Origin: DATJBC01 sp035515515
Lineage (GTDB): Bacteria; Actinomycetota; Acidimicrobiia; Acidimicrobiales; UBA8190
Assembly: GCA_035515515.1 (NCBI GenBank)
Contig: DATJBC010000311.1
Span: 1 to 27,939, forward strand
Reading direction: 5' to 3'
DNA length: 27,939 bases
Numbering within the stretch: the stretch's first letter is position 1; each line of letters opens with the position of its first letter. Below the pieces are notes generated by a model. It saw only the letters and a program-made list of their open reading frames with translations. It did not search any database and was not told where the DNA came from. Positions 8,152 through 15,726 of this stretch are shown here, piece after piece. Position numbers and translations under genes: made by a program.

Positions 8152-8280
8152 CATTCGTTTGGCCGTGGCCGAGAAGTCGGAGGAAGCCTCTCGACACACA
8201 TGGGGGAAGGCGCCCTCGAGCGCGGCGTTCACCGACTCAACTACCTGGCGCCAGTTCACGAGGTGCGCCAGGCCGTCGTG
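8152..8280 (-). pseudogene. Possible transposase C-terminal remnant
   Basis: The minus-strand frame reads WRQVVESVNAALEGAF followed by CREASSDFSATAKRM. This resembles the end of DDE-type transposases, where a glutamate in a ..VE..N..LKG.F segment is followed by a basic aromatic FFRVFG..K.. segment. There is no catalytic domain upstream and the frame ends in the R2 hairpin. I rate this as a weak match from memory; it could be chance. Confidence 0.25.
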
Positions 8281-8496
8281 CGGAAGGGGATGCAGCGCGC
8301 CACGCCCGCAGGCACATCGACGAAAGGAGGGCTCCGGGATCACCCAGGGCTGTCGTGCCCGGTCACGCAGGCGCCGACGACAGGGCCGGAATATCGCCAC
8401 TTTGCCGACTGAGCATGTCCATACCCGATTTGACCGGTATCGGCCGTCGTGCGCTGGCTACGGCGACGTGCCAGCTCGTCATTAGGGTGGTTGGTG

Positions 8497-9738
8497 GTGC
8501 CCCCACCTCCACATCGCACGTCGGCAAAGCGCACGCGAACCACTGCCGTCCGCGGCGTAGCTGCTGTCTTCTTCGCCCACGGCCTGCTCTTCGCCTCCTG
8601 GGTCGCCCACATTCCCCATGTGAAGGCGCACCTCGGCATCGACCTGGGACTCCTTGGCGTGGCGCTTCTCGGGGCACCCATCGGCTCGATCCTTGCCATG
8701 ACGGCGGCCGGTTGGCTGGTCCCTCGACTCGGCAGTAGGCGGGTCCTGCGCATCGGAATGATCGGCTACTGCCTGGCGGGATCGCTGCTCGGGCTGGCTG
8801 GGAGCCTCGTGGCCTTCTTCCTCGCATACCTGCTGTGGGGCACGTTCCAGGGAACCCTAGAGGTGGCCATGAACACTCAGGGCGTCGCTGTCGAACAAGC
8901 GGGCGGGCGTCCGGTCATGCCCACCTTCCATGGCGCCTGGAGCCTCGGCGCCCTGACCGGTGCGGGCATAGGGACCGTCGCCGTCGCACTCGGCGTATCG
9001 CTCAGCGGCCAGCTTCTCGTCCTGGGACTGGTCTCTCTGATGGTCCTCGCGGCCATGACGAGGAGTCTGCTTCCCGAAGATCGGAGCCACCTCGATGGCG
9101 GCTCTGTGGCCGCGACTCCACGACGAAGGGCCTGGGTGTCGGCGGGGCTGCTGATCCTGTGCTTCATCGCCCTGGCCGACATGCTCTGTGAAGGAGCGGC
9201 CGCCGATTGGTCTGCGGTCTATCTGCGCTCCTCGCTGCACGCCTCAGGAGTGATTCTGGGACTGGGCTACACCCTCTATTCGTTCGCCATGGTAACGACC
9301 CGGTTCTCCGCCAGACGACTGTTCTCGCGATGGTCGAGACACCGTGTCCTGCCTGTCCTCACAGCGGTCGCCACAGCCGGCGTCGCGGCGGGACTCATGG
9401 CGCACAGCACTGTCGTCATGCTCCTGGCGTTCGTCTGCCTCGGTGTGGGCTGCGCCCTGGTCATCCCCACCACCTACAGCGCTGTGGGCGAGATGGCCTC
9501 GGTGAATCCAGGGCGAGGCGTCGCGCTGGTGTCAGGCATCGGCTGGGTCGGCTTCGTCGCTGGACCACCCCTCATCGGGCAAGTCGCTTCCGCCACCTCA
9601 CTTCGTCTTGCCCTGGTCATCCTCCCCGTGCTCACTGCACTCGTGACGGTCTTGCTGGTGCTTAGACGGGACTCGACAATGGGTTTGGGAAGCGGGCTGT
9701 CTGAGAACACAGAACTGCCTTTACCGACCGAGGGATGA
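8497..9738 (+). CDS. MFS transporter, YbjJ-like
   Basis: About 413 residues with roughly 12 hydrophobic segments, so an inner-membrane major facilitator. The first helix and loop (GVAAVFFAHGLLFASWVAHIP, then the VKAHLGI/LGLLGVALLG segment) match the group of E. coli YbjJ and related sugar/drug-like MFS proteins. A loop-2/3 motif appears as LVPRLGSRRVL. Charged loops lie around PEDRSHLDGG and RRDSTMG at the C-terminus. GTG 8497 is preferred because AGGGTGG (8484-8490) sits six bases before it; GTG 8494 and GTG 8449 are in frame. The substrate is unknown. Base usage is visibly less GC-extreme than in the flanking core genes (codons such as AGA, CTA, ACA appear), which supports acquisition. It lies between repeats R2 and R3. 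Confidence 0.85.
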   Translation: MPPPPHRTSAKRTRTTAVRGVAAVFFAHGLLFASWVAHIPHVKAHLGIDLGLLGVALLGAPIGSILAMTAAGWLVPRLGSRRVLRIGMIGYCLAGSLLGLAGSLVAFFLAYLLWGTFQGTLEVAMNTQGVAVEQAGGRPVMPTFHGAWSLGALTGAGIGTVAVALGVSLSGQLLVLGLVSLMVLAAMTRSLLPEDRSHLDGGSVAATPRRRAWVSAGLLILCFIALADMLCEGAAADWSAVYLRSSLHASGVILGLGYTLYSFAMVTTRFSARRLFSRWSRHRVLPVLTAVATAGVAAGLMAHSTVVMLLAFVCLGVGCALVIPTTYSAVGEMASVNPGRGVALVSGIGWVGFVAGPPLIGQVASATSLRLALVILPVLTALVTVLLVLRRDSTMGLGSGLSENTELPLPTEG

Positions 9739-10078
9739 CGACGTGGCCTCTGCGCGCTCTCGTACCCAGCAGGCTCGAATCACTATCCGGAGGTTGTGGA
9801 GACACCTCTTCCTAAGCTGTGGAGGTTCTCGGGGAGCCGAGCGATAGACTCTGACCATCCGGATTTCTTGAACACTCCACGACCGGGTGTTCACGAAACG
9901 GAGCCCGAGTTGTAGACGAGCCCTCCGTCGGAGCTGGTGGGGGTCCGAAACGAGCCCGCTAGACCGGTTGTGGCGATCCGGGGGTCTCGGCGCGGCGGCT
10001 CTTGATCTCGACCAGATCGCGATAATTGTTCATCCATCAGCGATAGTTGGACCCCGACAGCAAGGGAGATCGTCGATC
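9739..10078. other. Non-coding stretch with repeat R3 before the VOC gene
   Basis: This 340-base stretch carries repeat R3 (9873-9947). A GATAAT hexamer at 10021-10026 could be a -10 box for the VOC gene, but a well-spaced -35 box is not visible. No gene is seen. Confidence 0.5.
9873..9947 (+). repeat. ssrA-tail repeat copy R3 (possible far attachment-site copy)
   Basis: Its first 40 bases repeat the ssrA end plus flank (R1, from 6238) with about five differences, including a one-base deletion inside the acceptor-stem sequence (CACTCCA for CACCTCCA). GAGCCCTCCGT at 9918-9928 is identical to R2. Together R1 and R3 would be the two ends of a 3.6-kb insertion. Confidence 0.6.
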
Positions 10079-10471
10079 ATGAACCTGTCTCAGGTGAACC
10101 TCTTTGTGAAGGACTTCTCCGCCATGCTTGGGTTCTACCGTGACACGCTGGGCCTGGATATCAAGGACCTTGATCCAGGCCCGCCTTCGATTCCGCTGGT
10201 GAATTGGGTCTCCCTCCGCGCGGGAGAAACGAGCATCGAACTCTTTGACTCCCAGACGTTCTGGGACAGTGGCCTGCTCGATGGGGCGAACCGACAAGCC
10301 GCCCAGTTGTGCTTCCTCGTAGACGACGTGCAACGAGAGCGTGCCCGCCTCGAATCCGCCGGCGTGGAGTGCGATCCGATCGTCAGCGAAGACTGGGGAG
10401 CGTATTCATCCTTTCGTGATCCCGAAGGCAACTGGCTGCAGATGTTCGCCATGCATGCCCAGACATCGTGA
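10079..10471 (+). CDS. VOC-fold (glyoxalase/bleomycin-resistance-like) protein with replaced metal ligands
   Basis: A 130-residue single VOC unit. Pattern: MNLSQVNLFVKD as the first strand, FYRDTLGL (19-26), TSIELFD (51-57), QLCFLVDDV (76-84) and SFRDPEGNWLQMF (111-123). In metal-dependent relatives such as glyoxalase I the ligands lie at the positions of Gln5, Glu54, Gln76 and Gln121. Here only Glu54 is acidic and the two histidines and the second glutamate are all Gln. It is therefore probably a non-metal VOC protein (binding or resistance type) rather than a dioxygenase or glyoxalase. The ATG at 10079 has AAGGGAG (10062-10068) ten bases upstream. It stands alone next to repeat R3; the function is not defined. 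Confidence 0.8.
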   Translation: MNLSQVNLFVKDFSAMLGFYRDTLGLDIKDLDPGPPSIPLVNWVSLRAGETSIELFDSQTFWDSGLLDGANRQAAQLCFLVDDVQRERARLESAGVECDPIVSEDWGAYSSFRDPEGNWLQMFAMHAQTS

Positions 10472-10504
10472 TCGAGAGCCCGGCTGCTTGCGCGCACCGA
10501 CGAG

Positions 10505-10795
10505 TCAGGTACGGCCGAGCAACTCAATGATGGTTCGCTCCTCGACCTGGGCCGGAGCTGAGCCGGTGCCGCCACGACCCGTCGTTAGGTGGGCGAGGGC
10601 GTAGGCCGTCGTGCCACTGTCGTTCTTGAGATCAGGGTCGGTGCCGGCGGCCAGGAGGGCTCCGACCGCCGCCGAGCGTCGGTTTCGAACCGCCCGATGC
10701 AGGGGCGTCACGCCGCCCATCGCGGCAGCATTGGGATCAGCACCAGCCTCGATGAGATAGAGAACGACATCGCGCTGGCGGGTCGTGGGCCCTGT
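10505..10795 (-). pseudogene. Ankyrin-repeat protein remnant (N-terminus lost)
   Basis: The minus strand encodes the end of an ankyrin protein: half a repeat (RDVVLYLIEAGADPNA), one full repeat (GVTPLHRAVRNRRSAAVGALLAAGTDPD) and a capping segment (DSGTTAYALAHLTT), with a TGA at 10505-10507. Upstream the frame meets an in-frame TAG at 10796-10798, in the middle of an ankyrin repeat and without a start codon or Shine-Dalgarno. An ATG at 10718-10720 could give a 71-residue peptide, but it would begin inside the repeat. Loss of the 5' part is the simplest reading. It marks the right side of the rearranged region. Confidence 0.65.
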
Positions 10796-11021
10796 CTAGG
10801 CGACCGCGGCTCCTCGTGCTCGATGATCCGATGGCCCTGCGAGACGTGGCCGGCCCAACCCTGCTCACTGAGCGCCTCGAACGCAGAGGCGCGGCCGAGG
10901 TGCCGCCTCGTGGGCAGGGCGGACCCCCGGCCGTCGCGAGCGCGTGCGGGTCGTCGGCAGGTCGGGGCCGACGGTCGGCACGGTCGTTCTTTGCGCACCC
11001 CGGGAACCCGTGGTAAAAAAA

Positions 11022-11037
11022 CTGAACGGGCGTTCAG
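11022..11037. promoter_or_regulatory. TetR-type operator palindrome CTGAACG-GG-CGTTCAG
   Basis: A perfect inverted repeat with 7-base arms and a 2-base spacer, ending 13 bases before the tetR GTG. TGAACG..CGTTCA is a common TetR-family operator form. An A-rich TGGTAAAAAA at 11011-11020 just upstream could be the -10 region, so repressor binding would cover the promoter. Autoregulation of the three-gene operon is likely. Confidence 0.7.
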
Positions 11038-11050
11038 CTATGGAGGGACC

Positions 11051-11623
11051 GTGCCGAAGGTCAGCGCCGAGCACCGCCAGCAGGTCCGGGGCGCCATCCT
11101 CGACGCCGCCTTCGCCTGCCTCCTGGAGGAGGGCGTGGCGGGCGTCACCGCCCGGGCCATCGGCCGGCGGGCGGAGATCTCTCCGGGCACCATCTACCTG
11201 TACTTCGACGACAAGGCCGACCTCTTCGCCGCCTTGGCGGAGCGAGTGGCCGTGTTCGAGATCGACCTCCTGGTCGGCGACGAGGACCAACCCGCCATCG
11301 ATCGCTTGCAGACGCTGCTCGCCCGGCTGCTCGCCTACCGGGACGAAGTTCCCGGCGTGGCGACCTTGCGGGAGTTGGCATCGAGGGATCCCGCCGTGCA
11401 AGGCGCTCTCGACCGCTTCGACCGGGCTGTGGTGGAGGCGATCACGCCCCTCGTGCGTCAGGCCATGGCCGACGGGTCGTTGCGGTCGGATCTGGACCCC
11501 GAAGCAGTGGTCGAGACGGTGAACATCTTCTTCGAGGCCCTGTCCGGCAGACGCTTCGTGACCAGCCGAGAGCGAACTGTCCGGGCGTTCGTCGAACTCA
11601 TCACTGAAGGGAGCCGGCCGTGA
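11051..11623 (+). CDS. TetR/AcrR-family transcriptional regulator
   Basis: A 190-residue DNA-binding repressor. The N-terminal helix-turn-helix is clear: RGAILDAAFACLLEEGVAGVTARAIGRRAEISPGTIYLYFDDKADLF (about residues 12-58; written here only to mark the HTH core TARAIGRRAE and GTIYLYF). The C-terminal half (about 70-185) is a variable helical ligand pocket. The start GTG at 11051 has GGAGGG (11042-11047) just upstream; an in-frame extension further upstream is not family-like. The stop overlaps the start of the diiron protein gene by the GTGA arrangement. The palindrome 14 bases upstream is the probable operator. The inducer is unknown, but the linked SCP2-fused oxygenase and exporter suggest a hydrophobic molecule. 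Confidence 0.93.
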   Translation: MPKVSAEHRQQVRGAILDAAFACLLEEGVAGVTARAIGRRAEISPGTIYLYFDDKADLFAALAERVAVFEIDLLVGDEDQPAIDRLQTLLARLLAYRDEVPGVATLRELASRDPAVQGALDRFDRAVVEAITPLVRQAMADGSLRSDLDPEAVVETVNIFFEALSGRRFVTSRERTVRAFVELITEGSRP

Positions 11624-13014
11624 CCGCTCTGGGCACCGAGTACCTGGACATGGGGATGCCGGCGAGCTTCGTCTGGGACTACGACGACCGACGGCCCCGC
11701 CTGCAGCGTCTGTACGAGAAGTCGAAGGTCAGCCAGTGGAACGCCGCGACCGACCTCGACTGGTCGATCGACGTGGACCCCGGGAAGGTCTCCGAGCAGG
11801 TCCAGGAGCGCTTCTCGGATGCCCAATTCGACTTCGAGAGTCGCGCCGTCGGCCGGTTCGCGTTGGCGTCGGACGAGAACCGGTGGTTGTTCGAGGCCCA
11901 CTCCCACGCATGGACCGTGAGCCAGTTCATGCACGGGGAGCAGGGTGCGCTCGTGGCCACCGCCAAGATCGCCGCCGGGGCCACGTCGATCGACGACAAG
12001 TACTACGCCGCCGCCCAGGTCGCCGACGAGGCTCGTCACGTCGAGGCCTACCAGCGGTACCTGGGGAAGATCGACATCACCTACCCCGTCTCGGGGCCGC
12101 TGCACGGGCTGCTCGACGAGATCATCTCCCACAGGCACCTCGACATGACCTTCCTCGGCATGCAGATCCTCGTAGAAGGGGTGGCCCTGGCCGCGTTCAG
12201 CCTAGGCGGGGTGATGTTCGGCAACGAGCTGATCAGCCGCATCACCGAGCTGGTGCGGCGCGACGAGGCCCGCCACGTCGCCTTCGGTGTGCTGTCACTC
12301 TCCGGCTTCTACGACGAGATGGACCCTGTCGACATGGCCGAGCGGGAGGACTTCGTTCTCGAGGCCTGCTCCCTCATGCGCGACCGTTTCGTCAGCACCG
12401 AGGTGTACGAACGGTTGGGCATCGACGTCGGTCAGGCGACCCAGGAATGGCAGACGTCCCCCGACGCCGCCGCCTTCCGCTCGCTCATGTTCTCGAAGGT
12501 GGTGCCGAACCTGAGCAAGCTGGGCCTGCTCACCCCGAAGGTGCGAGCCGGCTTCGAGCAGCTCGGCATCCTCCGCTACGAGCGCTACGTGGACTCCGCC
12601 ACCGAGGCCGGAGAGCTGGAGCCCGGGGAGGGGCACACGCCCGACGACCCGATCGCCGCCTTGCGGGCCGGCCTGGGGGGGCTCGAGCGCGTTCCCCCCG
12701 GTCCCGTCCTGCAGGTGTTGTCGGCCAACATCGATCCGACCCTCCTGAAGGACACACCGACCACGACCATCCGACTCGACGTGAGCGGGATCGATGACGG
12801 GGACTGGCTGATCAAGATCGACCGAGGCACCGTGGAGGCGGCCTCGCGGCCCGCCGAGGACACGACTCCGGTCGACGTGACGATTGGCATGGACGTGGCC
12901 ACCTGGACCGACATCGTCGCCGGCCGCCTCACCGCTCCCGCAGCTGCCATGGACGGCCGGATACGGCTCGAGGGCGACGTGATGCGGGCCCTCGCCCTCG
13001 AGGCGATGCTGTAG
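11620..13014 (+). CDS. Ferritin-like diiron oxygenase fused to a C-terminal SCP2-like domain
   Basis: A 464-residue cytoplasmic protein. The N-terminal part (about 60-320) is a ferritin / ribonucleotide-reductase-R2-like four-helix bundle with a complete diiron set: Glu107 (HGEQ), Glu137-x-x-His140 (DEARH), Glu186 (LVEGVAL) and Glu216-x-x-His219 (RRDEARH). The C-terminal part (about 360-464) looks like a sterol-carrier-protein-2 domain: VLSANI, then WLIKIDRGTVEA, PVDVTIGMDVATWTDIVAGRLTAPAA-type strand/helix order and the ending GDVMRALALEAML. SCP2 domains bind lipids and other hydrophobic ligands, so a fused oxidase could act on a bound lipid-like substrate (inference). It is coupled to tetR by overlap and is 11 bases before an MFS gene. 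It is not a housekeeping R2 subunit; no nrdA is nearby. Confidence 0.82.
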   Translation: MTALGTEYLDMGMPASFVWDYDDRRPRLQRLYEKSKVSQWNAATDLDWSIDVDPGKVSEQVQERFSDAQFDFESRAVGRFALASDENRWLFEAHSHAWTVSQFMHGEQGALVATAKIAAGATSIDDKYYAAAQVADEARHVEAYQRYLGKIDITYPVSGPLHGLLDEIISHRHLDMTFLGMQILVEGVALAAFSLGGVMFGNELISRITELVRRDEARHVAFGVLSLSGFYDEMDPVDMAEREDFVLEACSLMRDRFVSTEVYERLGIDVGQATQEWQTSPDAAAFRSLMFSKVVPNLSKLGLLTPKVRAGFEQLGILRYERYVDSATEAGELEPGEGHTPDDPIAALRAGLGGLERVPPGPVLQVLSANIDPTLLKDTPTTTIRLDVSGIDDGDWLIKIDRGTVEAASRPAEDTTPVDVTIGMDVATWTDIVAGRLTAPAAAMDGRIRLEGDVMRALALEAML

Positions 13015-13025
13015 ATCGGCACTTC

Positions 13026-14501
13026 GTGTCGCTCCCCCGCACAGAGTCCTCGGATCGCTCCGGCGTGCTGACGCGCTCCCGCCGCCAGAGGCCGGCGGGG
13101 TCCCCCGGCGGTGATGCCACCGGGACCGTCCGATCCGTGGGTGCCTGGCCGATGTGGGTGCTCGGGTTCGCCGTCATGATCGACAACGTCGACCAGTACA
13201 TCGTGCGAGGCGACTCGAACCAGCTCGAACGGGTCTTCCGGGTCGGCGACTTCCAGATCGGCCTTCTCTTCTCGGCCTTCATCGTCGTGAACGGCCTGGC
13301 GACCATGCCGGCCAGCTACGTGGGAGACCGGTGGACCCGGACCCGGCTCATGGCCGTGACCATCGCCGCGTGGTCGGTGGTCAGCGCCATGGGCGGCGCC
13401 GTCCCGGCCGCCGACTTCGGCTTGCTCCTCGTGCTCCGCGGGGCCCTCGGATTCGGCCAGGCGGTCAGCGACCCGTCCGGCTCGAGCCTGCTGGCCGACT
13501 ACTACGGCATCGGGCGCCGCGGCCGGGCCTTTTCGGTCCAGACCTGCCTCATCTACGTCGGGCTCGGGCTCGGCTTGGCCATCGGGGCCTTCTTCGGCAC
13601 GCACTTCGGTCGCTACGGCTGGCGGCTGGCCTTCGGCGTGTCGATCCTGCCGGGCCTGGCGACCGCCGCCTTCTGCTGGCTGCTGCCCGAGCCCCGCCGC
13701 GGGTCGGCCGACCGCGCCCACGTGACCCAGCGGGACGGTGTGGAGGTGGCGGACGCCGACGCCCGCACCCTGTTCCCCGAGGGGCCCGCCCGCTTCGCCG
13801 CCGACATGGTGAAGGGGCTGTGGGCCGACGTCAGGACGATCCTGCGCATCCCCACCATGGCCTACGCCCTCGTCGGGGTGTCGACCATCCTCTTCGTCGT
13901 CACGGCGGTGTCGACGTGGATGCCGACGCTGTACGAGCGCCAGTTCCACCTCGGCCAGGAGGCGGCCAACAGCGCCTTCGGTGTGCTCGTCATCGTGGCC
14001 GGCATTCCGGGCACGCTCGTGGGCGGGCGCATGGCGGACCGGTGGATCAACCGCTTCATGGGCGCACGGGTCATGATCCCCGGCATGTGCATCCTGGCCT
14101 CGGGGAGCCTGTTCATGGTCTCGTTCATCCCCATGCCGATCGCCCCGGCCTTCGCCGTCCAGGTCCTGGCGTTCCTGGCGGCAGCCGCGGCGGTCCCGGC
14201 CCTCCGGGCCGGGCTGTCCGACGCCGTGCCCGCCCATCTGAGGGGCACGGGATTCGGGGCCTTCAACGTCGCGTCGATCGTCTTCGGCTCGGCCGCCGCG
14301 CCGGTCGTCACCTCGGCAGTGGCCACGCACTTCGGGGGCAACTACCGGGTGGCCTTCGCCCTGATCATGCCCCTGACCCTGGTCGGGGCCCTCTTCCTCC
14401 TGGCCGCCCGCCGCCACATCGAACGAGACACGGCACGCATCTTCGAGGCCGTCGTGACAGCCATGGTCGATGAGGGAGATCGCTCAGAGGGTCGGCGATG
14501 A
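13026..14501 (+). CDS. MFS transporter, spinster-like
   Basis: A 491-residue inner-membrane transporter with about 12 hydrophobic segments. Segment order includes WVLGFAVMIDNVDQYIV, IGLLFSAFIVVNGLATMP, a loop DRWTRTRLM (MFS motif A region), LRGALGFGQAVSDPSG, IYVGLGLGLAIGAFFG and, in the second half, GGRMADRWINRFMG. The helix-1 D-N-V-D motif and the PSGSSLLADYY stretch resemble the Spns (spinster) lipid-transporter group. The first 35 residues are polar and disordered-looking. The start GTG at 13026 is 11 bases after the diiron gene, so all three genes form one operon. The likely job is export of the substrate or product of the diiron/SCP2 protein, which is inferred from context. Confidence 0.87.
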   Translation: MSLPRTESSDRSGVLTRSRRQRPAGSPGGDATGTVRSVGAWPMWVLGFAVMIDNVDQYIVRGDSNQLERVFRVGDFQIGLLFSAFIVVNGLATMPASYVGDRWTRTRLMAVTIAAWSVVSAMGGAVPAADFGLLLVLRGALGFGQAVSDPSGSSLLADYYGIGRRGRAFSVQTCLIYVGLGLGLAIGAFFGTHFGRYGWRLAFGVSILPGLATAAFCWLLPEPRRGSADRAHVTQRDGVEVADADARTLFPEGPARFAADMVKGLWADVRTILRIPTMAYALVGVSTILFVVTAVSTWMPTLYERQFHLGQEAANSAFGVLVIVAGIPGTLVGGRMADRWINRFMGARVMIPGMCILASGSLFMVSFIPMPIAPAFAVQVLAFLAAAAAVPALRAGLSDAVPAHLRGTGFGAFNVASIVFGSAAAPVVTSAVATHFGGNYRVAFALIMPLTLVGALFLLAARRHIERDTARIFEAVVTAMVDEGDRSEGRR

Positions 14502-14609
14502 CGGCGCCGGCAGGCCAGGGGGCGGGGCTCCGTGCTCCGGCCGGGCACGGGGACCAGATCGGGTCCAAGAAGCGACGAGACCCGTCGAGTCAGGCCGCAG
14601 ACGTCAGCC

Positions 14610-14631
14610 GCCGGATGTGCGCATGTCCGGC
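14610..14631. terminator. Hairpin between convergent genes
   Basis: Nine pairs (14610-14618 with 14623-14631, two of them G-T) around GCGC. It lies between the stops of the MFS gene and of the convergent VOC gene, so a two-way terminator is plausible. There is no T run on either side. Confidence 0.35.
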
Positions 14632-14654
14632 GCGCCCCGGGGGCCGGCCCGGGT

Positions 14655-15434
14655 TCAAGACGGCGGGGTGCGCAGCTTGAACGCGGCGCCCGCGGGATCG
14701 GTCACGGTGGCGAGGCGCCCGTAAGGGGTGTCGGTGGCCTCCATCACCACGCTGCCGCCGAGGTCGGTGGCCTTGGCGACGACGGCGTCGGCGTCGTCCA
14801 CGTGCCAGTACACCGACCAGTGCGACGGCACCCCGTCGGGGAGGAACCGGCCGGCGTCCATGATGCCGGCGAGCTCCCCCTCTCCCCCGGGGTTCCGCAC
14901 GGTCGTGTAGCGGAAGTCGTCGCTGTCCCCCACCACGTCGGTCTCCCAGCCGAACACGTCGCGGTAGAAGGCGACGGCGCGGGTGTGGTCCCGGGTGTGG
15001 AGCTCGAACCAGCTCGGGGAACCGTGCTCCCCCAGCACGGTGAACCCGGGGAAGCTCCGGGGCTGCCAGGCACCCACGTGTGCCCCGGTGGGGTCGACGA
15101 GCACCGCCTGGATGCCGAGATCGCCCACGGGCATGGCGCCCGAGACCACCTCGGCGCCGGCCGCGCCGGCGCGCTCCACCGTCTTGGTGATGTCCTCGGA
15201 GGCCAGGTAGATCTTCCAGGTGTCGTTGGCCCGCATGTCGCCCATGTCACCCATGCACCCGGCGACCCGAATCCCGCCGCGCAGGAAGGTGAAGTACCCG
15301 CCGAACTCCGGGTTGGGGTCTTCGGCCTCCCACCCGAAGAGCCCACCGTAGAAGCGGCGGGTGCCGGGGACGTCCGAGGTCCACAGGTCGGCCCAGCACG
15401 GGGCTCCGGCAGGGGGGTGATCGCGAGTGGGCAT
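14655..15434 (-). CDS. Two-domain VOC (glyoxalase/extradiol-like) protein
   Basis: A 259-residue cytoplasmic protein made of two VOC units, about residues 10-125 and 135-257. Unit 1 has WADLWTSDVPGTRRFYGGLFGW and ends VDPTGAHVGAWQ. Unit 2 has WFELHTRDHTRAVAFYRDVFGW, the strand HWSVYWHVDDADAVVAKATDLGG and ends VTDPAGAAFKLRTP. The duplicated DLFGW/FYRDVFGW pattern is typical of actinobacterial VOC proteins annotated as hydroxylases or glyoxalases. ATG 15432-15434 has AAGGAGAGG upstream. It is divergent from the secreted protein gene. The substrate is unknown. Confidence 0.85.
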   Translation of the reverse strand: MPTRDHPPAGAPCWADLWTSDVPGTRRFYGGLFGWEAEDPNPEFGGYFTFLRGGIRVAGCMGDMGDMRANDTWKIYLASEDITKTVERAGAAGAEVVSGAMPVGDLGIQAVLVDPTGAHVGAWQPRSFPGFTVLGEHGSPSWFELHTRDHTRAVAFYRDVFGWETDVVGDSDDFRYTTVRNPGGEGELAGIMDAGRFLPDGVPSHWSVYWHVDDADAVVAKATDLGGSVVMEATDTPYGRLATVTDPAGAAFKLRTPPS

Positions 15435-15726
15435 GGCGGGCTCCTCTCCTTCTTGTGCCACCGATTGTCGTCCAGTTGGACCGACGCTGTGCTCCGAACT
15501 CATCGGGGCGGTCACACCCGGCGCAGGCTTCACCGGGCCACGGGCGCCAGGCGCGGCTGGACCACGGTCGGGCATCCCAGGCACGGCTGCCACAAGCCCA
15601 CGAAAACAGCCGCCACGCATTTGCAAAACAGCAGCTAGGGGAGGGTTTGGCTGCCGATAGGAGGGAAAGACGCCCAGCGGGCAGCGGTGCAGAGCGCACC
15701 CCCACCACCACGAGGAGGAGCCTTCG

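Larger units (their letters stand above)
7628..8496. other. 869-base gene-poor stretch with repeat R2, palindrome and possible transposase scrap
   Basis: No intact gene is convincing. Overlapping open frames on both strands lack family features and Shine-Dalgarno sites. It contains a 16-bp perfect palindrome at 7764-7779, repeat R2 with its hairpin (8017-8149), and a possible transposase C-terminal remnant on the minus strand (8152-8280). This is what an eroded mobile region would look like. Confidence 0.6.

Noticed and set aside
7964..8738. Several overlapping plus-strand frames before the MFS gene
   Set aside because: No family features, no Shine-Dalgarno, and they cross repeat R2 and its hairpin.
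12585..14417. 610-residue minus-strand open frame
   Set aside because: It lies opposite the diiron/SCP2 and MFS genes and consists of Asp/Gly/His/Arg low-complexity sequence.
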